A DNA stretch of 9,600 nucleotides from JBBRCX01 sp038204465 (GCA_038204465.1 JBBRCX010000139.1:1-9600); one strand, 5' to 3'. Positions 1-5,907 are shown, numbered from the stretch's first letter. The notes: a model not told the origin generated them from the letters alone. Made by a program: numbers and translations.

Positions 1-1
1 G

Positions 2-1297
2 GCCATCGAGGAGGTTGACGCCGACCGCCTGCCCGATCTGGTCTCCCTGAGGGGCGACCTGCGCGTGTTTGCCGGCGAGGTCGGGCTGGATCCGGAGGCT
101 GCCAGCGAGCGATATATCGCTCAGTTCAGGGATTGGTCGCCGCTGGACGAGTTCCGATCGGAAGTATCGATTGAGTCGCACTCGACCCCCAGCACAAGCA
201 CCGAGTCGGGCAACAACTTCCTTGTGCCGTCTGATGCGTTCGCCATGAAAGTACCACCGGCGCGGGCGGACGATGCCGACGCCCACGCTTTCGGTCAGCG
301 AGGGGAACGGGAGGCGCAGGCCGACCTGCCACCGCATGTGGCGGCCGCTGCTCGATCGTCGTCGCGTCCGGTGCCGTATGCGGCGTTACTGATCGTGACG
401 CTCATCATTTTGACGACCGGATTCTGGATCCTGGCCGCGCGGCAGAGACGGGCCGGCGGATCGGCTTTCGACACGCCAACCCCCCAGAAGACGCATGCGC
501 AAAACGCAGCGACCGAGGTCCCGCACGAAGCCGCTGCCAGGCGAAACATGCCGAACACTAGCGAGTCGGCGATGGAGGACACGTCCGGCCCCCACGGACA
601 GAGTGTGGCAGAGGCGGGCGCCGTACCGGGGCCACCGACGAGCCCGCGGGCAGCGAACCTTTCGCTACGGGGACACCCGCGGACTCCCCACATCGCTACC
701 CCACTTCCCCGTTCCGACCGGTCGCCAGTCATGTCACCAGCTCCCAGAGCCTCGCGCGTCGGCGTGGGCGTAGCTCGCTCGGCACCGAGTGTTGAACCAG
801 GCGAGCACGCCGGCTCGACCACGTCCCCACGAGTGACCGGCCCCCCGATCGGGCCGCCTCCATCCGCTGCCCCGCGCGAAAACACGATTCCTGAATTGAC
901 TGCCAGCCTGCCGCCGCCGAGAGACGATCTCACTGGATGGTGGATGCTGACCAACCAGATCGAACGGTCGAGCAGGGACTCGTTCAACGACCTGATTCTT
1001 GGCTTCCGCCTGCAACTCGACCAGAAGGGGAACCGTGTCCGTGGGCACGGCTTCAAGTGGATCGAGAACGGCCGCCCTGTCGCCGCGCGCGGCCAGACAC
1101 CGATTACCGTCGACGGCACAATTGAGGGGCGCCGGTTGGCGTTAACCTTCACTGAACGCGGCGCGCGCCGGACCAGTCGCGGCAGCTTCGAGATGCAGCT
1201 CGCAGCCGACGGGTCGTTGCACGGCCGTTTCTCGAGCGACGCCGCCCAGTCGACCGGCCGTGCGCTGGCTGTCCGCGTGTCGTCGCGGCCGGAATAG
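2..1297 (+). CDS. RodZ-like helix-turn-helix membrane protein, 5' end outside window
   Basis: The frame is open from base 2, so the start lies upstream; the GTG at 65 is internal. The first ~45 residues (AIEEVDADRLPD, then SLRGDLRVFAGEVGLDP and ASERYIAQF) match the second half of the RodZ/HTH_25-type N-terminal domain, in which helix-turn-helix DNA-binding architecture is used in cytoskeleton-linked membrane proteins. An acidic, Ser-rich linker follows. One membrane span lies near 377-440 (YAALLIVTLIILTTGFWILAA) and is followed by RQRR, giving an N-in topology. Next is a long Pro/Ala/Ser-rich disordered stretch (about 450-910), then a compact beta-rich C-terminal domain from about 922 (DLTGWWMLTNQIERSS to the end). 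That domain is not the standard RodZ C-terminal domain. Its repeated G-x-L/F strands suggest a small barrel facing the periplasm, perhaps binding lipid or wall material (inference). No terminator is visible after the stop. It could instead be another HTH_25 protein unrelated to cell shape. Confidence 0.8.
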   Translation, partial: AIEEVDADRLPDLVSLRGDLRVFAGEVGLDPEAASERYIAQFRDWSPLDEFRSEVSIESHSTPSTSTESGNNFLVPSDAFAMKVPPARADDADAHAFGQRGEREAQADLPPHVAAAARSSSRPVPYAALLIVTLIILTTGFWILAARQRRAGGSAFDTPTPQKTHAQNAATEVPHEAAARRNMPNTSESAMEDTSGPHGQSVAEAGAVPGPPTSPRAANLSLRGHPRTPHIATPLPRSDRSPVMSPAPRASRVGVGVARSAPSVEPGEHAGSTTSPRVTGPPIGPPPSAAPRENTIPELTASLPPPRDDLTGWWMLTNQIERSSRDSFNDLILGFRLQLDQKGNRVRGHGFKWIENGRPVAARGQTPITVDGTIEGRRLALTFTERGARRTSRGSFEMQLAADGSLHGRFSSDAAQSTGRALAVRVSSRPE

Positions 1298-1507
1298 CTG
1301 GAAACGAAGTAGACGAGCTTCGACTGCTCTCGCGGACCGCGAAGAATTGCGCCTCCCACCCGTACGATTCCCCGTGAAAGCGCAGCTCCCAGGACAGCGG
1401 CGCCCGACCACGGCCGCGCACAAAGTCAAGTAACAGTTCGCCGGGCTCGGGTGGCCGCGGAGGCGCGGGCTTGCGATACGGTGCGTAGAACGGATCGTCT
1501 TGCTCAT
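1290..1507 (-). pseudogene. Remnant of a small conserved protein (GELLLDF / HGESYGWEAQFF motif)
   Basis: Read on the minus strand, this stretch gives NEQDDPFYAPYRKPAPPRPP, then GELLLDFVRGRGRAPLSWEL, then RFHGESYGWEAQFF. I recall the pattern (Pro-rich start, GELL-F, elements resembling ELRFHGESYGWEAQF) from short uncharacterised proteins of soil bacteria; no function is known to me. The 5' side stops at the presumed insertion-sequence end near 1508. The ATG at 1565 that would extend the frame lies inside that element, so it is probably not native. Downstream of AQFF the expected C-terminal helix is not readable in this frame. A neighbouring frame shows RDDTRTASARPVDWAA, which may be its degraded end, but it lies antisense to the neighbouring RodZ-like gene. 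I take it as a broken gene interrupted by the IS. Confidence 0.45.
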
Positions 1508-1652
1508 TGTTCTGAAGCGCCTGGATGTTTAGTCCCGGAACCGGTGGTGATGGCACGATCGACATCGCCACGACCAAGGAGGCATTGTGGGACAGGTACT
1601 TCACGGCAGCGCCACGACCACTCACGCTGTCCGAGCAGCAATACAGGGCTGA
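1508..1652 (+). mobile_element. Left part of an IS481-family insertion sequence with the transposase N-terminus
   Basis: A GTG start at 1587, four bases after the ribosome-binding site AAGGAGG (1576-1582), opens a 21-codon frame. It reads VGQVLHGSATTTHAVRAAIQ and ends at TGA 1650-1652. GQVLHGSA-TT-AVR-AIQ is the hallmark N-terminus of one branch of IS481-family DDE transposases, which normally run to about 300 residues with a helix-turn-helix next (NPKTVAKW). Nothing of the helix-turn-helix or the DDE core follows; the next recognisable sequence is an unrelated gene tail on the other strand ending at 1685. The 80 bases ahead of the start are the likely IS leader. I place the outer end at TGTTCTGAAG near 1508, because the flanking minus-strand gene becomes readable there; this position is inferred. 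The element is a fossil that cannot move by itself. Confidence 0.7.
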
Positions 1653-1684
1653 CGAAGGTTTGCTACTACCGACGACGACATTCT

Positions 1685-1920
1685 TCAGAACGTCAGTTGC
1701 CCTCCGATCTTGACGGGCCGCCCCGTACACACGTCGGTTGATGCAGCCATTTGCTGGTCGCCGCCGTGCTGAAGGTCGTGTTATAGGACAGCACCGGCCG
1801 ACTTGTTGAACACGTTGCAGTCGGGATTTCCGTTTTGGCGTCCAAACTCGGTAGGATCCTACAGCCGTACACTCCGCCCGAGACGAAATTCTTGTGGCTT
1901 CGGTCGCGCATCAATGAACC
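1685..1920 (-). pseudogene. C-terminal remnant of a TonB-dependent receptor (Oar-like), frameshifted
   Basis: On the minus strand the final strands of an outer-membrane receptor can be pieced together from two or three frames: DCNVFNKSA, then VLSYNTTFSTAATSKWLHQPT, then TGRPVKIGGQLTF and a TGA at 1687-1685. The order N-x-FN, A-VLSYN-TF, W-QPT and R-VKIGGQ-TF with a terminal Phe is the usual end of carboxypeptidase-regulatory/TonB-dependent receptors in Acidobacteriota. Frame changes occur near 1800 and near 1730. Further upstream (1850-1920) FIDARPKP and EFRLGRSVRL may belong to it but contain a stop. Intact receptors have about 1000 residues, so only a few percent remain. Its end is back-to-back with the IS481 scrap, so an IS-linked deletion may have removed DNA between them. 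Confidence 0.65.
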
Positions 1921-2030
1921 CTAGCGACACGATGCGGAACGGGGAGGTGAGCGCGCTGCGCGCGGAGGCGATCGCAATGATGCATGCGCACGAACGCCGC
2001 GACACTCTATAAATTGTCCTTGAACTAGTA

Positions 2031-2114
2031 CTAACGAGGGCCCTGCCTCGGACCGTCGAGCATGTTGTGAGGCAAGGCGACCGCTGGAGACGGTCTGAGG
2101 CAGGGCCTCGTTAG
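2031..2114. repeat. Long imperfect inverted repeat (26-27 bp arms, 31-nt loop)
   Basis: The left arm 2031-2057 begins CTAACGAGGGCCCTGCCTC and ends GACCGTC. The right arm 2089-2114 is its reverse complement apart from one extra G in the left arm and one G/T pair. The right arm is followed by AAAAAG. Such a stem is far stronger than chance. It lies 77 bases before the ATG at 2191. It may be an end of the mobile element proposed for that gene, a MITE-like or REP-like sequence, or a transcription stop. The left arm follows CTAGTA (2025-2030), and CTAGTA also occurs at 3856-3861 beyond the far side of the gene, though six bases are weak evidence. Confidence 0.8.
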
Positions 2115-2138
2115 AAAAAGAGGAGCCCCGGGAGCATG

Positions 2139-2183
2139 GCAGGGCTTGCGCCCTGCGCCTAAGTAATAGACCCTCGTGGGGTC
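2139..2183. repeat. Two small hairpins between the long inverted repeat and the gene
   Basis: GCAGGGC (2139-2145) and GCCCTGC (2150-2156) form a perfect 7-bp stem with loop TTGC. GACCC (2169-2173) and GGGTC (2179-2183) form a 5-bp stem with loop TCGTG. They lie between the 26-bp-stem repeat and the start of the 540-aa gene. Subterminal hairpins of this size are known in single-strand (HUH) transposons and in REP-type elements. They could also act in the mRNA leader. Confidence 0.45.
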
Positions 2184-2190
2184 GGTGGCC

Positions 2191-3813
2191 ATGTCGGCCG
2201 CGTTCTCCGAGAGCTCCCTCATCATGGTACGCAAAAACGTCGCGGAGATCCTCACGAATCACGTGACCTTCGAGCTGGAAGCCATCGACCGGATGTATCT
2301 CAATGCCTACGTGCCGTCGCTTCAGACCGGCGGCGGGGTCGTCTACTTTCTGAAGACGCAGCTCGGCGTCCGGGTCCCATCGACCGCGATGGTTGCCCCG
2401 ATGAGTGAGCGGTTCGTCAAGGCGATCGAGGGCTTCGTCGAGCGAGAGGGCATCGACCTGATCACGTTCGAAAAAAGACAACGCAAAGACGCCCTCGCCC
2501 AGCGGTACCTCGCCGCCTTCACCGGTGAAGAGGGCGTGCTGTTCATCGGGAAGGCCCAAGAGAAGACGAGCGTGTTCCGCACGGAGAAACGGCGCGACGC
2601 GCACGGCAAGACCTATCCCTGGATCATCCGCTCGACGGCGATGCCCAACCAGTACTACATCTACATCCTCGATCGCGACTTCGGCCCGCTGTTTATCAAG
2701 TTCTGTTCCTACTTTCCGTACGCCGCGAAGCTCTGTCTGAACGGGCACGAGTGGCTGAAGCGCCAGTTGACACAACGCGGGATCCCGTTCGAGCCGTTGG
2801 ACAATGGCATCCGATCGAGCGACGAGTCGGCCCGCGTGCAACGGATCGCCGACACGCTCGACGCCGCCAAGATCGAGGCGGTCTTTCGCAAGTGGCTGCG
2901 ACGCCTCCCGCATCCCTTTCTCCCCGCGCACCGCGCCGCCGGCTATCGCTACCAGCTCTCGATCCTGCAAGCCGAGTTCGCGCTCACCCAGGTCCTCGAT
3001 CGGCCGCGCACCGGCCGCTGCTTCTTCGAAGAGGTCATCCGGGAGAACCTGGACCTCGGTCGCCCCGATCAGATGCAACTGATCTTCGATCGCCGCGTCA
3101 CGCGACGCACCCCTGGGCGCTTCCGCACGCGCGTCCTCACGGAGGGTGTCGTCCCCTCGCTGCACGTCGAGTACAAGAAGTCCAAGGTCAAGCAGTACCA
3201 CAAAGAAGGTCAGGCCCTTCGCACCGAAACCACCATCAACGATACCTATGACTTCACCATTGGTCGTGCGCTCCACAATCTGCCCGCGCTGCGGGAGATC
3301 GGCTTTGCCGCCAACCGACGGTTATTACACGTCGAATCTCTGAGCCACGACTGCCTGATCGGCGACGACTGCTTGCACACCGTCATGTCTCCCACCCGCG
3401 TCAACGATCAACGCGCCGCCGGTCTCCGCTTCGGCGACCGCCGCGTCCAGGCGCTCATGCACGCGCTCTGTCTCTTTGCCCTCGCCCCCACTGGGTTTCG
3501 CCATCGCGAATTCCGCGATCACGTCACGCAACTCCAAGGTCGAGAGCCGGACACGTATACCGCCGGATCGACGACCTACGACCTCCGACGTTTGCGGCTG
3601 CACGGCCTCATCGAGCGGGTACCACGCAGCCACCGGTATCGCATCACGCCGACCGGCGCACAGGTCGCGGTGTTCTACGCGCGGCTCTACACGCGGGCCC
3701 TCCGGCCCGCCTGCTCCCTGCAACCATCCGGATCGACCCGTGCCCAGCGCGCCTTCGATCGACTCGACGTTGCGCTCGCGAATTTCCTCGAGGAGGTCAA
3801 ACTTGCGGCCTGA
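2191..3813 (+). CDS. Large uncharacterised protein with C-terminal winged helix; candidate mobile-element protein
   Basis: About 540 residues, with strong coding character and no break. I recall close relatives, annotated only as hypothetical, recurring in unrelated soil and environmental bacteria; this is memory, not a search. Conserved-looking blocks in order, numbered from the upstream GTG at 2176: IDRMYLNAYVPSLQ (about 38-51), LFIGKAQEKTSVFRTEKRR (about 122-140), YIYILDRDFGPLFIKFCSYF, KLCLNGHEWLKRQL, HRAAGYRYQLSILQAEFALT, GRCFFEEVIRENLDLGRPDQ, KQYHKEGQALRTETTIN (about 338-354) and LREIGFAANRRLL. The end (about 425-510) looks like a winged helix: TYDLRRLRLHGLIER, then HRYRITPTG. There is no classical DDE, HUH or serine/tyrosine recombinase signature. 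The many invariant-looking H, E, D, K and Y residues suggest an enzyme acting on nucleic acid (inference). The start is uncertain: ATG 2191 or ATG 2224, both with weak ribosome-binding sites. It stands alone, behind the inverted repeats. Confidence 0.75.
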   Translation: MSAAFSESSLIMVRKNVAEILTNHVTFELEAIDRMYLNAYVPSLQTGGGVVYFLKTQLGVRVPSTAMVAPMSERFVKAIEGFVEREGIDLITFEKRQRKDALAQRYLAAFTGEEGVLFIGKAQEKTSVFRTEKRRDAHGKTYPWIIRSTAMPNQYYIYILDRDFGPLFIKFCSYFPYAAKLCLNGHEWLKRQLTQRGIPFEPLDNGIRSSDESARVQRIADTLDAAKIEAVFRKWLRRLPHPFLPAHRAAGYRYQLSILQAEFALTQVLDRPRTGRCFFEEVIRENLDLGRPDQMQLIFDRRVTRRTPGRFRTRVLTEGVVPSLHVEYKKSKVKQYHKEGQALRTETTINDTYDFTIGRALHNLPALREIGFAANRRLLHVESLSHDCLIGDDCLHTVMSPTRVNDQRAAGLRFGDRRVQALMHALCLFALAPTGFRHREFRDHVTQLQGREPDTYTAGSTTYDLRRLRLHGLIERVPRSHRYRITPTGAQVAVFYARLYTRALRPACSLQPSGSTRAQRAFDRLDVALANFLEEVKLAA

Positions 3814-3882
3814 AAAACTTGACTCAAACAGTCAGACTTCTTCCGGTCAAGACTCCTAGTAGCAGGCGCCGCGTTGTGACAG

Positions 3883-3902
3883 GGTGTTGTCAGGTGTTGT
3901 CA
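3883..3902. repeat. Tandem 10-bp repeat, with a further copy beyond the tRNA remnant
   Basis: GGTGTTGTCA occurs twice head to tail, and a weaker relative (GCGTTGTGACA) lies just before at 3871-3881. The 12-mer GTGTTGTCAGGT at 3884-3895 recurs exactly at 4138-4149, so copies flank the truncated tRNA gene. These could be binding sites for a recombinase or core sites left by insertion and loss of an element. They are too short to prove it. Confidence 0.5.
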
Positions 3903-4001
3903 ACGTCCGAGAGCGCGTTCGAGACGTGTCGGTGCGCGAAAACAGTAGACGAACCAGCCCAACTGACTGATAAGATCCGAAGTCGACGGATTCACGACCA
4001 C

Positions 4002-4045
4002 GCGGAAGTGGCGGAACTGGCAGACGCACCAGCTTGAGGGGCTTG
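4002..4045 (+). tRNA. Truncated tRNA-Leu(GAG), 5' half only
   Basis: The sequence follows a tRNA-Leu exactly from its first base: acceptor strand GCGGAAG (4002-4008), TG, D stem GCG/CGC (4011-4013 and 4025-4027) around GAACTGGCAGA, position-26 A, anticodon stem CCAGC (4029-4033), and loop TTGAGGG (4034-4040) with anticodon GAG. The 3' anticodon strand should be GCTGG but reads GCTTG. After that no variable arm, T arm or CTTCCGC acceptor strand follows; the DNA becomes AT-rich. A TAAGAT box at 3971-3976 could be its old -10 element. The gene cannot make a working tRNA as it stands. Breaks within tRNA genes are typical of tyrosine-recombinase integration and later imprecise loss. The partner half is not in the window. 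Confidence 0.75.
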
Positions 4046-4508
4046 AAATAAGCCTCCACAACTGCTTCACGTAAATAACTGAGTATAAGTAATTTAACAC
4101 ATATCTAATGGCCCCAGACTGTTGCCCGTTGTCCAGCGTGTTGTCAGGTATCTGGCGTGGGCGCTTTGAACGTGGGCACTTAAAGAGGCTCCTTCCGACC
4201 AGGACGGGCTCCGCAGCTACGAGTTCAAGAATCAGAAGTTCATACGGTTTGCCGCCGGAGGCGAGAAGGGCTCTGGTTGAGCACGAGCTGCCGACCGATC
4301 GCCGACTTGTGTGCTGCGAGAACGCAATTAAATGCCTATCGCACGCCGCTTTAATCCCCACACCCATGACGGTACTCGAGCATCAGCGGGACACCGAATC
4401 CGAAGCACGCTGCGTTGTTTGCGAATGCAACCGCCCGTATGCCGGCAACGGCGGAGGTAGTGGCCGGGATGACGTCACCGAAATCATTGTGAGTGGTTTG
4501 CGGCGGGT
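4046..4508. other. Stretch without a recognisable gene; AT-rich patch and a possible coding scrap
   Basis: Bases 4046-4108 are clearly AT-richer than the rest of the window (AAATAAG, GTAAATAACTGAGTATAAG, TAATTTAACACATATC), which suggests imported DNA joined to the broken tRNA. Another copy of GTGTTGTCAGGT lies at 4138. A 36-codon frame at 4170-4280 ends in protein-like sequence (DGLRSYEFKNQKFIRFAAGG) and could be the tail of a lost gene; I cannot name it. On the minus strand, 4351-4480 reads GDVIPATTSAVAGIRAVAF, also unrecognised. No promoter or RNA gene is evident. Confidence 0.4.
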
Positions 4509-4853
4509 CTAGTCGTGAGACCCAGAATTCAATGGTGCATTCTCCCACCGTGCAAGGTAGGCACCCAAGGTTTGGACGATGACGGTGGCCATGTGGGCGA
4601 GGTCGCCCGAGAAGGGCATCGGCTCCCAGCGGCCGGAGTGATGATGGAAGCTCAACCCGTAGGTGGCGTCACCCAGGGGATGGAGTCGGGCGACGGGGTC
4701 CTTAGGGTCGTCGGCGTAGACGTACAGGAGGCCGCGCTGCGCACGCACGGTGACGTGAGCGTAGTCTCCCAGGGTCTTGATCGCGGCGCAGCACTCCTCG
4801 GCCGCCTGGTCGTTTGGTGAGGCGTGGGAGCGACGACTGGAGCGTGGCGTCAT
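4509..4853 (-). CDS. Small uncharacterised protein overlapping an IS630-like transposase tail
   Basis: 114 residues from the ATG at 4853-4851. The basic start MTPRSSRRSHASPND is followed by a compact domain with HVTVRAQRGLLYVYADDP, VARLHPLGDATYGLSFHHHS, GRWEPMPFSGDLAHMATVIV and QTLGAYLARW. The alternating beta-strand pattern and the LSFHHHSGRWEPMPF core look well conserved, and I recall similar short hypothetical proteins in soil bacteria, but no function. Its ATG overlaps the stop of the upstream minus-strand frame as ATGA, the usual layout for translational coupling, and no good Shine-Dalgarno precedes it. The upstream frame ends like an IS630-type transposase, so this may be an accessory gene carried by that element (inference). 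The other possible start, ATG at 4895, would add 14 residues inside the transposase tail and is less likely. Confidence 0.55.
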   Translation of the reverse strand: MTPRSSRRSHASPNDQAAEECCAAIKTLGDYAHVTVRAQRGLLYVYADDPKDPVARLHPLGDATYGLSFHHHSGRWEPMPFSGDLAHMATVIVQTLGAYLARWENAPLNSGSHD

Positions 4854-4909
4854 GCGGCGATGCCCGAGCGCAACGGATAGCCGGTGAAGGTCCATCGGAA
4901 AGGATGCGC
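4850..4909 (-). mobile_element. C-terminal tail of an IS630/mariner-type transposase
   Basis: The last 19 codons before the TGA at 4852-4850 read AHPFRWTFTGYPLRSGIAA. IS630-family DDE transposases commonly end in a motif of the type N-x-x-A-x-PF-W-TYTG-PL, and this tail matches that pattern. Upstream of about 4909 on the same strand the transposase is not readable. Instead the opposite strand carries a secretion-ATPase fragment starting at about 4904, so the element is cut at that junction. No catalytic residues remain. The call rests on one short motif plus the sharp junction and the coupled downstream gene. Confidence 0.45.
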
Positions 4910-5124
4910 CAGACGCTTCGGCATCGACCGGATCGTATCGTCTCGTCGGTGAGGTGCGAAGCGGGGAAGCATTCGATCTGCTGCAGGCACTGAACACCGG
5001 CATGCCGGCACGCTGTCGACGATCCGCGCTAATTCGGCGGAGCAGGCGTTGACGCGATTCGCGTCGTGCGTGCTCTCTAACACGGGATCGTCACCGTATC
5101 ACCCGGTACTCTGAGAACATCGGC
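4904..5124 (+). pseudogene. Fragment of a VirB11/TrbB/CpaF-type secretion ATPase, frameshifted
   Basis: Three frames join into one protein stretch: MRQTLRHRPDRIV (4904-4942), VGEVRSGEAFDLLQALNTG (4945-5001), then HAGTLSTIRANSAEQALTRF and ASCVLSNTG (from 5001). LRHRPDRIVVGEVR is the Walker B region of this ATPase family, and GEAFDLLQALNTGHAGTLSTI-ANS is its following His-box. These hexameric cytoplasmic ATPases power type IV secretion, conjugation pili or Flp/Tad pili. Two extra bases (TC, 4943-4944) and one lost C at 5001 break the frame. A later GAGAACATCGGC (5113-5124) may carry the next conserved ENIA-like block. The N-terminal domain and Walker A are missing; the 5' side abuts the IS630-like tail. 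Normal length is 320-450 residues, so about 20 percent is left. It is likely a relic of a conjugative or pilus locus. Confidence 0.7.
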
Positions 5125-5310
5125 TGCGAAAATTGACTATGAGCAGTAGGAGTTGATCGACCAACGATGAGCGATGGCATGCGACGCACCGATGCTCCGT
5201 CGTCAGGTGTGCCCAGGGTGTCGCTGATGCGGCCGGCATGGTAGCGTCCTCTCGACCCCCGAGGGGCCCGACCCGAGCACTCCTTCGGGATGTCGCGGCG
5301 GAGCGCCTAC

Positions 5311-5472
5311 TCACATCGGCTGGGGGCGATCGGGCCCCGCTGGCGGGGGCACGACGTCTGGTTGCGATGGTGGCGGGATGTCGGGGGGTGGGACTGGTTT
5401 AATGTCGGGCGGCAACGGGTCGATGGGGTCTGGAGGACGCGGGATGTCCGGTGGCGAAGGTTGCTCAATCAT
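5311..5472 (-). CDS. Small proline-rich protein (53 aa)
   Basis: From ATG 5472 to TGA 5311 the minus strand codes for a peptide built of repeated PPD-I/V units: MIEQPSPPDIPRPPDPIDPL, then PPDIKPVPPPDIPPPSQPD, then VVPPPAGPDRPQPM. Twenty-four of the 53 residues are proline and acidic residues alternate with them, so it should be an extended, unfolded chain. There is no signal peptide or membrane span. The ribosome-binding site is weak. The biased composition in a single frame, with clean start and stop, argues for a real gene. The opposite strand shows Gly-rich open frames that are its shadow. I recall similar PPDI/PPP small proteins in soil bacteria, without any function. Confidence 0.5.
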   Translation of the reverse strand: MIEQPSPPDIPRPPDPIDPLPPDIKPVPPPDIPPPSQPDVVPPPAGPDRPQPM

Positions 5473-5907
5473 GAATAAGCTGACTGCAACAATTCTGCCG
5501 GGGTCGGGTCATCCCCGGCGAGCCCATGTCCCCCGCCCGCGAATTGCGGATCCGCGATGAAACTGAGACGAACGCGCGTACACGCGACTTGGCCAATCCG
5601 CTGATCAACGGAAGCTGTCACCCTGTCCCATCAAAACGACCACATCCTCACCCTCGCGGCTTTGAACGCGCCTTCTGAACGGCCGAGCGCGGGCGCCAGC
5701 GCGCGATCTGATCGGGATGCACCTGGGCATGGCACCTCCGATCCGCGACCACGGCGAGCCGCAAGTCCTTGGGCAGACGGCGATCCGGCATAGGGGGGCG
5801 GCTATCCTCAGCAGCCGTATCTCTGCAGGGATATTCTCCAGTGCGAGCCGGCTGTAATATGCTGTCCGAGACAGGCGCGGCGCGGACCGTTAGACCAAGA
5901 GGTCAAT
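5473..5907. other. Intergenic stretch; possible IS3-type OrfA scrap and a candidate promoter
   Basis: No intact gene is visible. On the minus strand, 5658-5792 reads MPDRRLPKDLRLAVVADRRC, then HAQVHPDQIARWRPRS. VHPDQIARWR resembles the helix-turn-helix of IS3-family OrfA proteins (V/HP-QI--WK), but the rest does not fit, so this is a weak hint of a fossil. TAATAT at 5855-5860 could be the -10 box of the small gene starting at 5908, giving a leader of about 45 bases; no good -35 box is seen. The remainder holds nothing I can support. Confidence 0.3.

Noticed and set aside
295..1359. 354-codon minus-strand frame
   Set aside because: Shadow of the RodZ-like gene. Only its first ~40 codons may overlap the end of the small-protein remnant.
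2134..2160. Tiny leader peptide frame (MAGLAPCA) before the 540-aa gene
   Set aside because: The same bases are explained by the 7-bp hairpin; eight codons give no coding evidence.
1921..3276. 451-codon open frame on the minus strand
   Set aside because: It lies antisense to the 540-aa plus-strand gene; its Leu/Arg/Gly/Asp-rich translation has no domain and is a GC-rich shadow.
4150..4201. Possible 3' half of the tRNA-Leu (CTGG, GTGGG and CTTCCGACCA at plausible spacing)
   Set aside because: There is no T-loop (TTCRA) and the acceptor strand is imperfect. The resemblance is too weak to claim a split or intron-bearing tRNA, though a structure search could test it.
5290..5560. Gly/Trp-rich plus-strand frames
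   Set aside because: They are the complement of the proline-rich minus-strand gene (CCN codons read as GGN).
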